From Bacillota bacterium (lineage in GTDB: Bacteria; Bacillota; Clostridia; Tissierellales; Sedimentibacteraceae): 64,000 nt of DNA. Below the pieces are notes generated by a model. The model did no database searches and had not been told where the DNA came from. It saw nothing but the letters and a program-made list of their open reading frames with translations. Positions 26,411 to 34,519 of this stretch are shown in pieces; the first letter of the stretch is position 1; each line of letters starts with the position of its first letter. Made by a program: the position numbers and the translations under genes. The stretch lies in assembly GCA_023453025.1 (NCBI GenBank), contig JAEXUD010000037.1, positions 1-64,000 on the forward strand, given 5' to 3'.

Positions 26411-27508
26411 ATGATATCAACAGTAGGATTTCCTAAAATCAAGAATTTTGGAGGTGATATAAGAGACTTTCTTCCTTCCTTATTTATTTATTTAAAAAAA
26501 TTTGAAAACATTGAGGTGTTTTTGGAAAAGGGCTACGGGTCCGGATTTGGATTGAATGAAATCGATTACATAAAAGTAAATCCAAAAATAAAGTTTGTCC
26601 CAGAAGAAGAAGTCTATAAAAAGGACTTGATAGTTATTATTAAAATGCCCGAGCTAAAAGATCTGGAAAAACTTAAGGACGGCTGCAGCATCTTTACAAT
26701 GTGCCATTATCACACAAGGGCATCATATGTTGAGCTGTTCAAAATAAAAGGAATAAAATCTTTTTCCATGGATGCAGTTGTTGACGATTATGGCAAAAGA
26801 ATTTTTGTTGACTATTTCAGAACTGCATATAACGGATCAGCCATTGCTTTTAATGAGTTGAAGAAGTCAATGCCTGATTTTTACAGCTCACACAGAAGGC
26901 CAATTAATGTGACAGTGCTGGGTGTCGGATTTGTTGCCCAAAATTGTGCAAGGTCCTTTGAAATTCTTGGTGATGAAGAATTCCTGGGTAAAAGCATCCC
27001 CGGAATCGTCATCAGGCTGCTCCCAAGAACTGTTACATACAGCCGCAGCTTAATGAAGACTATACTGGAAACTACAGATGTTTTGACAGATGCCACCAGC
27101 CGCAGGGATCTCAGCGAAGTAATAGTTGAAAACAGCTCTTTAAGTTATTTGCCTGAGCATGCAATAATTCTTGATCTGGCGGCGGATAGATATGATGAAG
27201 CTCAGGTTAAGCCAATCGAAGGAACTATTCTGGGAAACTTATCCAAAATGGTAATCTACGGCAATGATGAGTTATACAATGATCTTCCCCGAAATGTAAA
27301 AAGCAAAAACAGGAGAACAACCGTAAGCTGCAATGCGTGGCCCGGAGTAACACCCAAAGAATCCATACAATTTTATGAATTGTTGTTAAAGGACTATTTG
27401 AATATTTTGCTGACCAAGGATACAGAAGAAATAAACAAGGAAAGTGATAATTATTTCGAAAGGGCGCTTTACAGAAGTTCTTTGTCAAATTATTTGAACA
27501 ATTTTTAA
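26411..27508 (+). CDS. Alanine dehydrogenase/transhydrogenase-fold NAD(P)-dependent enzyme
   Basis: A 365-residue protein with the two-domain AlaDH/PNT architecture. The N-terminal part has VFLEKGYGSGFG (about 36-47), equivalent to the VxVExGAGxGxG of AlaDH, and the later KDLIVIIKMPELKDL strand. The nucleotide-binding domain begins near 167 with VTVLGVGFVAQNCARSF. It diverges in the opening region (MISTVGFPKIKNFGGD instead of IGxPKExxxxExRVA), so alanine is not certain; a related amino acid or an opine-type imino acid is possible. It is first in a sigma-54-controlled pair with an NhaC-type carrier 26 nt downstream, suggesting uptake and oxidation of one amino-acid-like substrate. Start ATG 26411 follows AGAGGTGA. 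Confidence 0.72.
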   Translation: MISTVGFPKIKNFGGDIRDFLPSLFIYLKKFENIEVFLEKGYGSGFGLNEIDYIKVNPKIKFVPEEEVYKKDLIVIIKMPELKDLEKLKDGCSIFTMCHYHTRASYVELFKIKGIKSFSMDAVVDDYGKRIFVDYFRTAYNGSAIAFNELKKSMPDFYSSHRRPINVTVLGVGFVAQNCARSFEILGDEEFLGKSIPGIVIRLLPRTVTYSRSLMKTILETTDVLTDATSRRDLSEVIVENSSLSYLPEHAIILDLAADRYDEAQVKPIEGTILGNLSKMVIYGNDELYNDLPRNVKSKNRRTTVSCNAWPGVTPKESIQFYELLLKDYLNILLTKDTEEINKESDNYFERALYRSSLSNYLNNF

Positions 27509-27534
27509 ATAAAATTATAAACAGGAGGTTTTTT

Positions 27535-29070
27535 ATGGAACACTATGGCTTCATATCAATTTTACCGCCAATAATAGCAATCATTCTGGCTATAAAGACT
27601 AAAAATGTGTTATTTTCACTTTTTGTGGGACTGTACTTTGGGGCTACCGCTCTGGCCGGCTGGAATCCGATACTTGGATTTTCAAATTTAATACCCAATT
27701 ACATCTATGCTCAAATTGCATCAGATTCAAATGTTCAGTCACTGACGAATTTATTGATTATCGGAGCATTTGTTGCTTTAATTGGTGCAACGGGAGGAGC
27801 GGCAGCATTTGCAAAATCTGTAGGCACAATGATAAACACCAAAAGAAAAGCCGAATTGTCCATGTGGTTCGGAGGACTTTTCGTATGGTTTTCCGACTCG
27901 GCGAATTCTCTTTTAGTAGGACCTATATTCCAACCCATAGGAGATAAGTTTAAAGTGTCAAGAGAGAAATTTGCATATGTTCTGGACGCCACTTCATCAC
28001 CTATATGTTCATTGATTCCTATAATAAGCTGGGGAGTTTATATTATGGGCTTGATTCAGGCAGAGCTTGATGCACTCCCGTCATACAATATGACAAGCTG
28101 GGATATATTTGTGGGAGCAGTACCCTTTCAGTTTTACAGCATACTGACATTATTAATGGTAGGATATGTTGCATACACTCAATTTGATTACGGTCCAATG
28201 CTTGCTGCGCAAAAACGCGCAGAGGGAGGCTTGCTGCTCAGAGAAGGGGCAGTTCCATTAAGAAATACAAAAGAAGCAAGACTTCCAGAGGGAGCTGTGC
28301 CTCAGGCCAGGGCCGTACTTCTGCCTTTAGCAGCATTGCTTGTTATAATGTTCACAGTGTTTTTTCTGAATGGCTTTCCAAAAGCCAGTTTAAGTGGTCC
28401 TGTGATAAGACAGGGAATATCCCTGGGATTCATAACCGGGGGTATACTGGCTGCGGTTATATCCGTAAAAAGTAAGATATTTACCATAAAAGAGGCTGAA
28501 TCCACCGTGTTTGACGGCATGAAAGATATGGTATACCTTATGGTCCTGATGGTTTTTGCATGGTCGCTGGGAAGCGTTACAAAGGACCTTGGAACTGCTT
28601 ATTATATAATGGATGTTACAAAAGATTTTCTAAATCCTGCTTTTCTTCCGATTATAATGTTTATAGTGGGTTGCTTGATGTCACTGCCTACGGGCTCATC
28701 CTGGGGGCCATATGCAATCTTAATGCCTATCGGTATTCCCATAGCTATTCAGATGGGTGCACCTGTATTAGTGACTGTAGCAGCCATCATAAGCGGAGGC
28801 TTGTTTGGAGACCATTGTTCTCCTTTGTCAGATACTACATTATTAGCTTCAATGGGAGCAGCATGTGATCACATAGACCATTTCAAGACACAATTTCCAT
28901 ATGCACTGACTGTCGCTGCAGTTGCAAGCTTCATGTATATATTTGCAGGATTCTATCAAAGTCCGGTAATATTAATTCCCGGCATAGCGGTTTTATTTGC
29001 ACTGGTCTACTTACTGCACAAGATGAGCCTGAAAAAATTCAATGCTAAAAAATCCATTCCGGCAGAATAA
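27535..29070 (+). CDS. NhaC-family Na+/H+ antiporter-type carrier
   Basis: A 511-residue polytopic membrane protein with about 11-13 helices, of the NhaC-like family. Recognisable parts are the GATGGAAAFAKSVG loop, FVWFSDSANSLLVGPIFQPIGDKFKVSREKFAYVLDATSSPICSLIP (the conserved core), GSSWGPYAILMPI and GGLFGDHCSPLSDTTLLASMGA. Besides Na+/H+ exchangers this family includes carriers swapping amino acids or organic acids for protons or sodium. Pairing with an AlaDH-fold enzyme under sigma-54 control favours an amino-acid-related substrate here (inference). Start ATG 27535 follows AGGAGG. Confidence 0.85.
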   Translation: MEHYGFISILPPIIAIILAIKTKNVLFSLFVGLYFGATALAGWNPILGFSNLIPNYIYAQIASDSNVQSLTNLLIIGAFVALIGATGGAAAFAKSVGTMINTKRKAELSMWFGGLFVWFSDSANSLLVGPIFQPIGDKFKVSREKFAYVLDATSSPICSLIPIISWGVYIMGLIQAELDALPSYNMTSWDIFVGAVPFQFYSILTLLMVGYVAYTQFDYGPMLAAQKRAEGGLLLREGAVPLRNTKEARLPEGAVPQARAVLLPLAALLVIMFTVFFLNGFPKASLSGPVIRQGISLGFITGGILAAVISVKSKIFTIKEAESTVFDGMKDMVYLMVLMVFAWSLGSVTKDLGTAYYIMDVTKDFLNPAFLPIIMFIVGCLMSLPTGSSWGPYAILMPIGIPIAIQMGAPVLVTVAAIISGGLFGDHCSPLSDTTLLASMGAACDHIDHFKTQFPYALTVAAVASFMYIFAGFYQSPVILIPGIAVLFALVYLLHKMSLKKFNAKKSIPAE

Positions 29071-29110
29071 TATAATTAAACTGAAATATACCTTTATGCA
29101 ACAATAAAAT

Positions 29111-29139
29111 AAATGCGCCGAACTTGCTTCGGCGCATTT
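29111..29139. terminator. Bidirectional terminator between convergent carrier genes
   Basis: AAATGCGCCGAA and TTCGGCGCATTT form a perfect 12-bp stem with a 5-nt loop and A/T-rich flanks both ways, between the NhaC-type gene and the minus-strand MFS gene. Confidence 0.8.
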
Positions 29140-29154
29140 GATTTATGTATACCT

Positions 29155-30327
29155 CTATGCCGCGTGTTCTTTCTCCGAATGAAAACTTGACATGAAGAAC
29201 AGCAGCAATAATGCGGCGCTTAATGACATTGATGATCCGAATAAAAACGGTGCCGATGCCCCCAGCCCATCCCATAAAAGACCTGCGATTACACTGGAGG
29301 GCAGCAGAGCGACTCCAACAATTGTAGAATGCATTCCAAGCATTGTTCCTTTTAATTCCATAGGTGATATCTCTGCAATAAATGCTCTTTCAACTCCGGC
29401 AATCATGGCTGTATATATGCCGTAAAGAACAAAGGCGAAAGTTATGATGGGTTTTCCGGAAGCAAGGGCAAAATCAAGATACACAATTGAAAATACAATG
29501 TATCCTGTTACAAGCAGTTTTTTCCTTCCTATTCTGTCAGACAATTTACCCATAGGAATTGACAGAACGGATGCAATCAGATTAAAAATGAAGTACAGCA
29601 GGATTATGCTTGTATCGTCGAAGCCGACACTTTTTGCTCGCAACAGCAAAAACGTATTCGAGGAATTTCCGAGAGTGAACAAAAAAGTAACAGCAAGATA
29701 CAGTTTGAGGCGTCCGTCAAGCTTCTTGATGTTTTGCCAAAAAGGCTCACGGTCAGAGGCATAATATGCTTTTTTTTCTTTGATGAAGAAAAACATGAGC
29801 AGTCCTAAAATTGCCGGAATAATGGAAAAAGCAAACAGCTTTTTGTACTCGAAATTTTCGCCTGCATTTTTTAGAAGCATGTAACTTGCAAAAATACCGA
29901 TGGCCGAGCCTGCCATGTCCATTGCTTTGTGAACTCCGAATGCTTTTCCCATGTGGTCCTTGTCAGCGCTTTCGCTGACCATGACATCTCTTGGTGCTGT
30001 TCTTATACCTTTACCCATACGGTCTATGATGCGGGCTCCCAGAATACCAAGCCATGAACCGGCAAATATAAGGGCTGCCTTGTAAACCAGTCCTGCTGAA
30101 TAACCTGCAAATGCAGTGGCTTTTTTCTTTCCCCATTTGTCCGTGAAATATCCGCTGAATACCTTCAGCAGTCCTGCAAGGCTCTCGGCAATGCCTTCAA
30201 TCACTCCAACAAGTGCCGGAGTGGCGCCAAACACAGTGGTCAGATAGAGCGGAATGATAGGATACACCATCTCGGAGCTTATGTCTGAAAAGAAGCTTAC
30301 CATACCCAATAAAATTATATTATCCAT
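29155..30327 (-). CDS. Major facilitator superfamily transporter
   Basis: A 390-residue, 12-helix MFS carrier. It opens with ILLGMVSFFSDISSEMVYPIIPLYLTTVFGATPALVGVIEG, followed by the loop GYFTDKWGKKKA (MFS motif A) and its second-half counterpart GKLSDRIGRKKL. The opening is typical of a clade often annotated YgaY- or Bcr-like and found beside ChrB-type genes. Start ATG is placed at 30327, 8 nt after AGAAGGAA and 4 nt after the stop of the ChrB-like gene; a longer frame to 30411 overlaps that gene and lacks a ribosome site. Likely efflux of an oxyanion or small toxic molecule, substrate unknown. Confidence 0.87.
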   Translation of the reverse strand: MDNIILLGMVSFFSDISSEMVYPIIPLYLTTVFGATPALVGVIEGIAESLAGLLKVFSGYFTDKWGKKKATAFAGYSAGLVYKAALIFAGSWLGILGARIIDRMGKGIRTAPRDVMVSESADKDHMGKAFGVHKAMDMAGSAIGIFASYMLLKNAGENFEYKKLFAFSIIPAILGLLMFFFIKEKKAYYASDREPFWQNIKKLDGRLKLYLAVTFLFTLGNSSNTFLLLRAKSVGFDDTSIILLYFIFNLIASVLSIPMGKLSDRIGRKKLLVTGYIVFSIVYLDFALASGKPIITFAFVLYGIYTAMIAGVERAFIAEISPMELKGTMLGMHSTIVGVALLPSSVIAGLLWDGLGASAPFLFGSSMSLSAALLLLFFMSSFHSEKEHAA

Positions 30328-30331
30328 ATTA

Positions 30332-30874
30332 TTATTCCTTCTGATTGCTTTGGCGATAGACTTCTTCGCTGAAGTTATCCAGCTGAACACGACACTCCTC
30401 AAGCCTTTCATCTGAGGGTGTTTTCAGAGATGAACCATAAAAGTCCCTGTCCTTGATTTTTTGATGCCAGTCATCCAGCTTTTGAAATTCTTCTTCATTT
30501 TCTTCAAGCTCGGCAAAAGTGAATTTATAATTGGCCGATTCTTTTTTCAATTCCCTGAGCATGTCCTCACATTTTTCTATAAGCTCGCTGTATTCCTCAT
30601 CTCTCGCTCTGTTGAAAGCATCGACTATATTGGACTCGGTTCTTTCATCAATTGGTGTTGCTTTGGTAATATAGGCTTCACCGCCGTTTAGCATGATTTC
30701 ATCAGAAATTTTTTTAAAAAAATCTTCATTATTATCATTTGCAGGCAGCATCCATACCGACTGACCTGTTATAGCGGCACCGCTTTTCTTTAACTTTCTC
30801 CATACACTTACCCGGGTACGTGACGGTTCTTTAGGCAGTGTATAGTTGATAGACAACCATTCATATTTTTTCAT
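30332..30874 (-). CDS. ChrB N-terminal-domain protein
   Basis: A 180-residue cytosolic protein matching the N-terminal domain of chromate resistance protein ChrB. WLSINYTLPKEPSRTRVSVWRKLKKSGAAI (residues 5-34) aligns with the ChrB start pattern, followed by SVWMLPANDNN and later a long charged helical region (about 90-150). The catalytic or sensing C-terminal ChrB domain is absent. ChrB is a chromate-responsive regulator in Proteobacteria; in Firmicutes this domain commonly stands beside MFS carriers, as here. It is first gene of a two-gene operon with a perfect sigma-A promoter bearing two inverted repeats, so autoregulation is plausible. Start follows GGAGAATT. Confidence 0.78.
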   Translation of the reverse strand: MKKYEWLSINYTLPKEPSRTRVSVWRKLKKSGAAITGQSVWMLPANDNNEDFFKKISDEIMLNGGEAYITKATPIDERTESNIVDAFNRARDEEYSELIEKCEDMLRELKKESANYKFTFAELEENEEEFQKLDDWHQKIKDRDFYGSSLKTPSDERLEECRVQLDNFSEEVYRQSNQKE

Positions 30875-30890
30875 ATAATTCTCCGTTGAA

Positions 30891-30906
30891 TGTAATACTC
30901 GTTACA
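30891..30906. promoter_or_regulatory. Inverted repeat near the start of the ChrB-like operon transcript
   Basis: TGTAA and TTACA flank TACTCG, 5 nt downstream of the -10 box on the minus strand, so it overlaps the likely transcription start. A repressor bound here would block transcription. Confidence 0.5.
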
Positions 30907-30910
30907 TTAA

Positions 30911-30939
30911 ATTATATATATCAAAATGATATATGTCAA
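30911..30939 (-). promoter_or_regulatory. Consensus sigma-A promoter with internal palindrome (ChrB-like/MFS operon)
   Basis: Read on the minus strand: TTGACA, 17-nt spacer, TATAAT, a perfect match. The spacer is largely an inverted repeat at 30916-30934 (ATATATCA, 3 nt, TGATATAT), a plausible operator. Such a strong promoter usually needs repression. Confidence 0.75.
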
Positions 30940-30994
30940 GAAGAGTTAAAAAATATATAACCGTGATCGGTAAATCACGAGAATGTGCTTACGT

Positions 30995-31142
30995 TTATAC
31001 AAAATAATGTAAAATATACAAAATAATATTGCAGTTCTAAAACCTGTAATTTCAACGAAAGACCCTTGATGCATTTTCTGAAAATATTCGTCCATGGTTC
31101 CAAACGTGCGAAAAGTCGCTTTCGTGTAGCTTTAATTTGAAA
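30995..31142 (+). repeat. Intergenic element, copy 1 (second copy at 58405)
   Basis: About 148 bp resembling 58405-58550. Both begin with TTATAC exactly 99 nt before a 23-nt core at 31094-31116 that contains GGTTCCA and ACGTGCGAAAAGT and differs from the other copy at one base. Flanking similarity is roughly 60-65% by eye. No reading frame is shared. The rest of the 30940-31383 gap holds an inverted repeat (CGTGAT/ATCACG at 30962-30979) and the cas promoter. Confidence 0.6.
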
Positions 31143-31286
31143 TCTTTAAACATTATTTATTATACTTTGTTTTTGACTCAAACTGTAGCTGTTATATCAT
31201 TCTAATAGTATCTACTCCAAGTTAATTTTTTAAAAGCACTTCTGGATTGCTAGGCTTTAATAATATAAGCTTTATTCTTATTCCTA

Positions 31287-31315
31287 TTGAATTATTAAAA
31301 TTTTTATGATAAAAT
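31287..31315 (+). promoter_or_regulatory. Promoter candidate for the cas operon
   Basis: TTGAAT at 31287-31292, 17-nt spacer, TAAAAT at 31310-31315, 69 nt before cas3. All seven cas genes follow with overlaps or gaps of at most 22 nt, so one transcript is likely. Confidence 0.5.
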
Positions 31316-31383
31316 TAAATAGAAAAAAGTGGAAAATTGTCTATTATTAGTAATATAAAATTTAACTAAATAAGAGGTTATAA

Positions 31384-33777
31384 ATGTATATTGCACGATT
31401 CAATAATGATTTTAAAACGCAATCTGTTAAAGAACATACTCTTAATGTGGCTAATTTATGTAAAATATACGGAAGTAAGTTGAAGGTTTCTAATTTTTTA
31501 TATTTAAGCGGGTTATTGCACGATATGGGTAAATACAGTAATGGTTTTCAAGATTACATAAATCTTGAGATAATTAAGGCAAAAAACGGAGATGTAGGAA
31601 AAATTAGCGAGATTGCAGACAAGGTGGATCACGGTGTTTTTGGATCTAAATATATTTATGAAAAATATAATAAACGTGATGCAATCAGCTGCATTACTTC
31701 AGAAATACTAGCGCTTGTATGTTGCTATCATCATGGTGGATTGCCGGATTGTGTAAACAGTAATACTAAAGTAACGTTATTGGAAAGATTTAAAAAATTT
31801 GATTCGAATGATGTGATGAAAGTTTATAAAATATATAATGATAATATCAGTATGGATATTGATGAAATTTTTGATAATGCATGTTCTGAAATAGAGGAGA
31901 TTTTCGGTAGATTTAAGATATTTGACAAAGAAACTGTTTTTGAAATGCATTTATTCATTAAGACTGTTTACAGCATGCTGATTGATGCAGACAGATTAGA
32001 TAGCTACTTATTTGAAACTGGGAAAGACATAAATGAAGATACTATAAATATGGATAATAAGAAGGTATGGCATGGGTATTTAGTAAAACTTGAGGAAAGG
32101 TTAGAAGAACTTACACAACGACCATCCCTTAGCGAAAATGAAAACAGAATAAATAGAATACGTCAAGATATATCAGATGAATGCTTACATTTTGCTGCTA
32201 ACAAAGAAGGCATATATACACTTACGGTTCCAACCGGAGGAGGAAAGACGCTGTCAAGCCTGAGATTTGCTATCAGGCATGCCGAGTTGAAAAATAAAGA
32301 CAGAATCGTTTATATATTGCCATACACTACAATTATAGAACAAAACGCAAGTGAAGTCAGAAAGGCTTTGCAATGCAATGACGACTTGCTTGAATACCAT
32401 TCTAATGTAATGGAAGACGACAAAGGTGAAAATTATAAATTATTGACCCATAGATGGAGCAATAAAATAATTTACACAACAATGGTTCAGTTTCTAAACA
32501 CTTTTTATAATAAGGGCACTCAGGATATGAGAAGAATTCATAGTTTATTGAATAGTGTTATTATTTTTGATGAAATACAAACCATACCGAATAAATGTAT
32601 AGAATTGTTCAACAGTTGTATAAATTATCTTAATAAAATCGGAAATTCAACTGTTGTGTTATGTTCAGCGACTCAACCGGAGCTGAACAAGTCAAATGTA
32701 CCTGTACTTTACTGCGAAGAAAGAGAAATAATAAAAAATACAGACAGTAAATTCAAGGCTCTTGAAAGAGTAGAAGTTGTTGATATTACAAGAAAGGAAA
32801 GATATACATTTGAAGAAGGGGCTTCATTTATATGTGACATTAAGAAAAATGTAAACAGCTTATTGATGGTCTGCAACACCGTTAATTCAGCTGCATCAAT
32901 ATATGATATATTAATTAATACTATTGGAAAAGAAGTAAATATATATTTTTTGAGTTCAAATCTTTGCCCCGCACATAGAAAAGATTTAATAAAGGAAATA
33001 AAAGACAGTCTTAAATTGAAGAAACATATTATCTGTGTAAGCACACAGCTGATAGAGGCAGGAGTTGATATTAGCTTTGAAACAACTGTCAGAGCATTAG
33101 CGGGACTTGATTCCATAGCTCAGACTTCGGGCAGAGGAAATAGAAATGGTGAAAACATTAAAGGCTATAGTTATATAATTAATTTGAATGATGATGATGA
33201 ATTAAAACAATTGACTGAAATAAGGTTAGGTAAAACACATTGCAAAGAATTATTAGACGAGTACAGAGTAGACAATACTAGGTTTGATAACAGCTTGCTG
33301 TCTCCAAAATCAATCAAAAGATATTTTGATTATTATTACAGTGATAAAATACTTAATAATAATATGAACTATCCATATAAAAATACCAGTGTATATCAGA
33401 TGCTAGAATTCAGCGAATCAAATATTGAAGGATTCGAGGAAGACTTTCCGCTTCAATTCAGATATAAGTTTAAAACTGCAGGCGAGGTCTTTAAGGTTGT
33501 AGACAACGATACAAAGACAGTACTTGTGCCATACAAAGATGGCAAAAATCTAATATCCGAATTATTAAGCAATGATTCATATGATAAAAAGAAAATGATA
33601 CTTGATAAGCTTGGTCAGTACTCAGTAAATATCTATAGCAATAAATTTGAAGCTTTGAAAAAAGAGGACGGATTAGTTTTTAATGAAAAATATGGTGTAT
33701 TTATTTTGAAAGATTTTTATTATGATAAACTCAAAGGTGTAAGTTTAAAAAAGAATTTGGAATTTATTAATTTTTGA
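31384..33777 (+). CDS. cas3: CRISPR-associated helicase/nuclease Cas3 (type I-C)
   Basis: The 797-residue effector that degrades DNA marked by Cascade. The N-terminal HD nuclease shows His18, His46-Asp47 (LLHDMGK), a DHGVFGS segment and YHHGGL. The superfamily 2 helicase has Walker A PTGGGKT near 283-289, DEIQ near 396-399 in place of DEAH, SATQ near 428 (motif III), and QTSGRGNRNG (motif VI). All motifs look intact. HD and helicase are fused in one chain, as usual for I-C. Start ATG 31384 follows AGAGG. It is the first gene of the locus; cas5 follows after 22 nt. Confidence 0.96.
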   Translation: MYIARFNNDFKTQSVKEHTLNVANLCKIYGSKLKVSNFLYLSGLLHDMGKYSNGFQDYINLEIIKAKNGDVGKISEIADKVDHGVFGSKYIYEKYNKRDAISCITSEILALVCCYHHGGLPDCVNSNTKVTLLERFKKFDSNDVMKVYKIYNDNISMDIDEIFDNACSEIEEIFGRFKIFDKETVFEMHLFIKTVYSMLIDADRLDSYLFETGKDINEDTINMDNKKVWHGYLVKLEERLEELTQRPSLSENENRINRIRQDISDECLHFAANKEGIYTLTVPTGGGKTLSSLRFAIRHAELKNKDRIVYILPYTTIIEQNASEVRKALQCNDDLLEYHSNVMEDDKGENYKLLTHRWSNKIIYTTMVQFLNTFYNKGTQDMRRIHSLLNSVIIFDEIQTIPNKCIELFNSCINYLNKIGNSTVVLCSATQPELNKSNVPVLYCEEREIIKNTDSKFKALERVEVVDITRKERYTFEEGASFICDIKKNVNSLLMVCNTVNSAASIYDILINTIGKEVNIYFLSSNLCPAHRKDLIKEIKDSLKLKKHIICVSTQLIEAGVDISFETTVRALAGLDSIAQTSGRGNRNGENIKGYSYIINLNDDDELKQLTEIRLGKTHCKELLDEYRVDNTRFDNSLLSPKSIKRYFDYYYSDKILNNNMNYPYKNTSVYQMLEFSESNIEGFEEDFPLQFRYKFKTAGEVFKVVDNDTKTVLVPYKDGKNLISELLSNDSYDKKKMILDKLGQYSVNIYSNKFEALKKEDGLVFNEKYGVFILKDFYYDKLKGVSLKKNLEFINF

Positions 33778-33799
33778 TATAATAGAAAAGGAGGTTTGT

Positions 33800-34519
33800 A
33801 TGGATAATATTTTTAGATTTAATGTCTCAGGCAAATATGCTTTATTTACTGATCCATTGACTAAAATAGGTGGAGAAAAATCATCTTTGATGATTCCGAC
33901 GTATCAGGCTCTGAAAGGTATTTGTGAGAGTATATATTGGAAACCTAGTATTGTTTTCTATATCGATTCAGTAAATATTTTAAATCCAATCAGAACCGAA
34001 AGCAAAGGCATCCGACCGATCAATTATAATGGGGGGAACGATCTGTCTTATTATACTTACTTGACAGATGTCAGCTACAACGTGACGGCACATTTTGAAT
34101 TCAACAAAAATAGACCGGATTTAGAACATGACTTTAATGAAAACAAGCACTATTTTATCATGAAAAGATGTATAGAAAAAGGCGGCAGGCGAGATATTTT
34201 TTTAGGAGCCCGGGAGTGCCAGGGATATGTAGAGCCTGCATTGTCCCAAAGCGGCTACTATGCATCAATGGGTGATATGGAGTTCGGTCTTATGTACCAT
34301 TCTTTAAGCTATCCTGACGAAAATGGTAAGGACAAGCTTACAGCCAAATTTTGGAGACCCAAAATGGTTAACGGAACAATTAAATTTTGCAGACCTGAAG
34401 AGTGTGAAAAAGAAGTATTTATTAAAGAAATGAAAATGAAAAAATTTGACAATTCAAATTTTACTGATGCAGATGATACAATTAATTACCTAAGGATGGT
34501 AGAAGGTGATAATATATGA
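33800..34519 (+). CDS. cas5c: Cas5 (type I-C, crRNA-processing form)
   Basis: A 239-residue RAMP protein of the Cas5d/Cas5-Dvulg type. Type I-C lacks Cas6, and this Cas5 cuts pre-crRNA at the base of the repeat hairpin and then caps the crRNA 5' handle (family knowledge). Visible are the N-terminal ferredoxin-like fold with KYALFTDPLTKIGGEKSSLMIPTYQALKGI, and the GGRRDIFLGARECQGYVEP segment typical of the subtype. Start ATG 33800 follows AAGGAGG. It overlaps cas8c by 4 nt (ATGA type). Confidence 0.94.
   Translation: MDNIFRFNVSGKYALFTDPLTKIGGEKSSLMIPTYQALKGICESIYWKPSIVFYIDSVNILNPIRTESKGIRPINYNGGNDLSYYTYLTDVSYNVTAHFEFNKNRPDLEHDFNENKHYFIMKRCIEKGGRRDIFLGARECQGYVEPALSQSGYYASMGDMEFGLMYHSLSYPDENGKDKLTAKFWRPKMVNGTIKFCRPEECEKEVFIKEMKMKKFDNSNFTDADDTINYLRMVEGDNI

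Noticed and set aside
26232..26414. 60-codon frame between the sigma-54 activator and the dehydrogenase-like gene
   Set aside because: No ribosome site, no family resemblance, and it covers a terminator and the sigma-54 promoter.
30328..30411. 28-residue N-terminal extension of the MFS carrier
   Set aside because: Overlaps the ChrB-like gene in another frame and lacks a ribosome site; AGAAGGAA fits ATG 30327.
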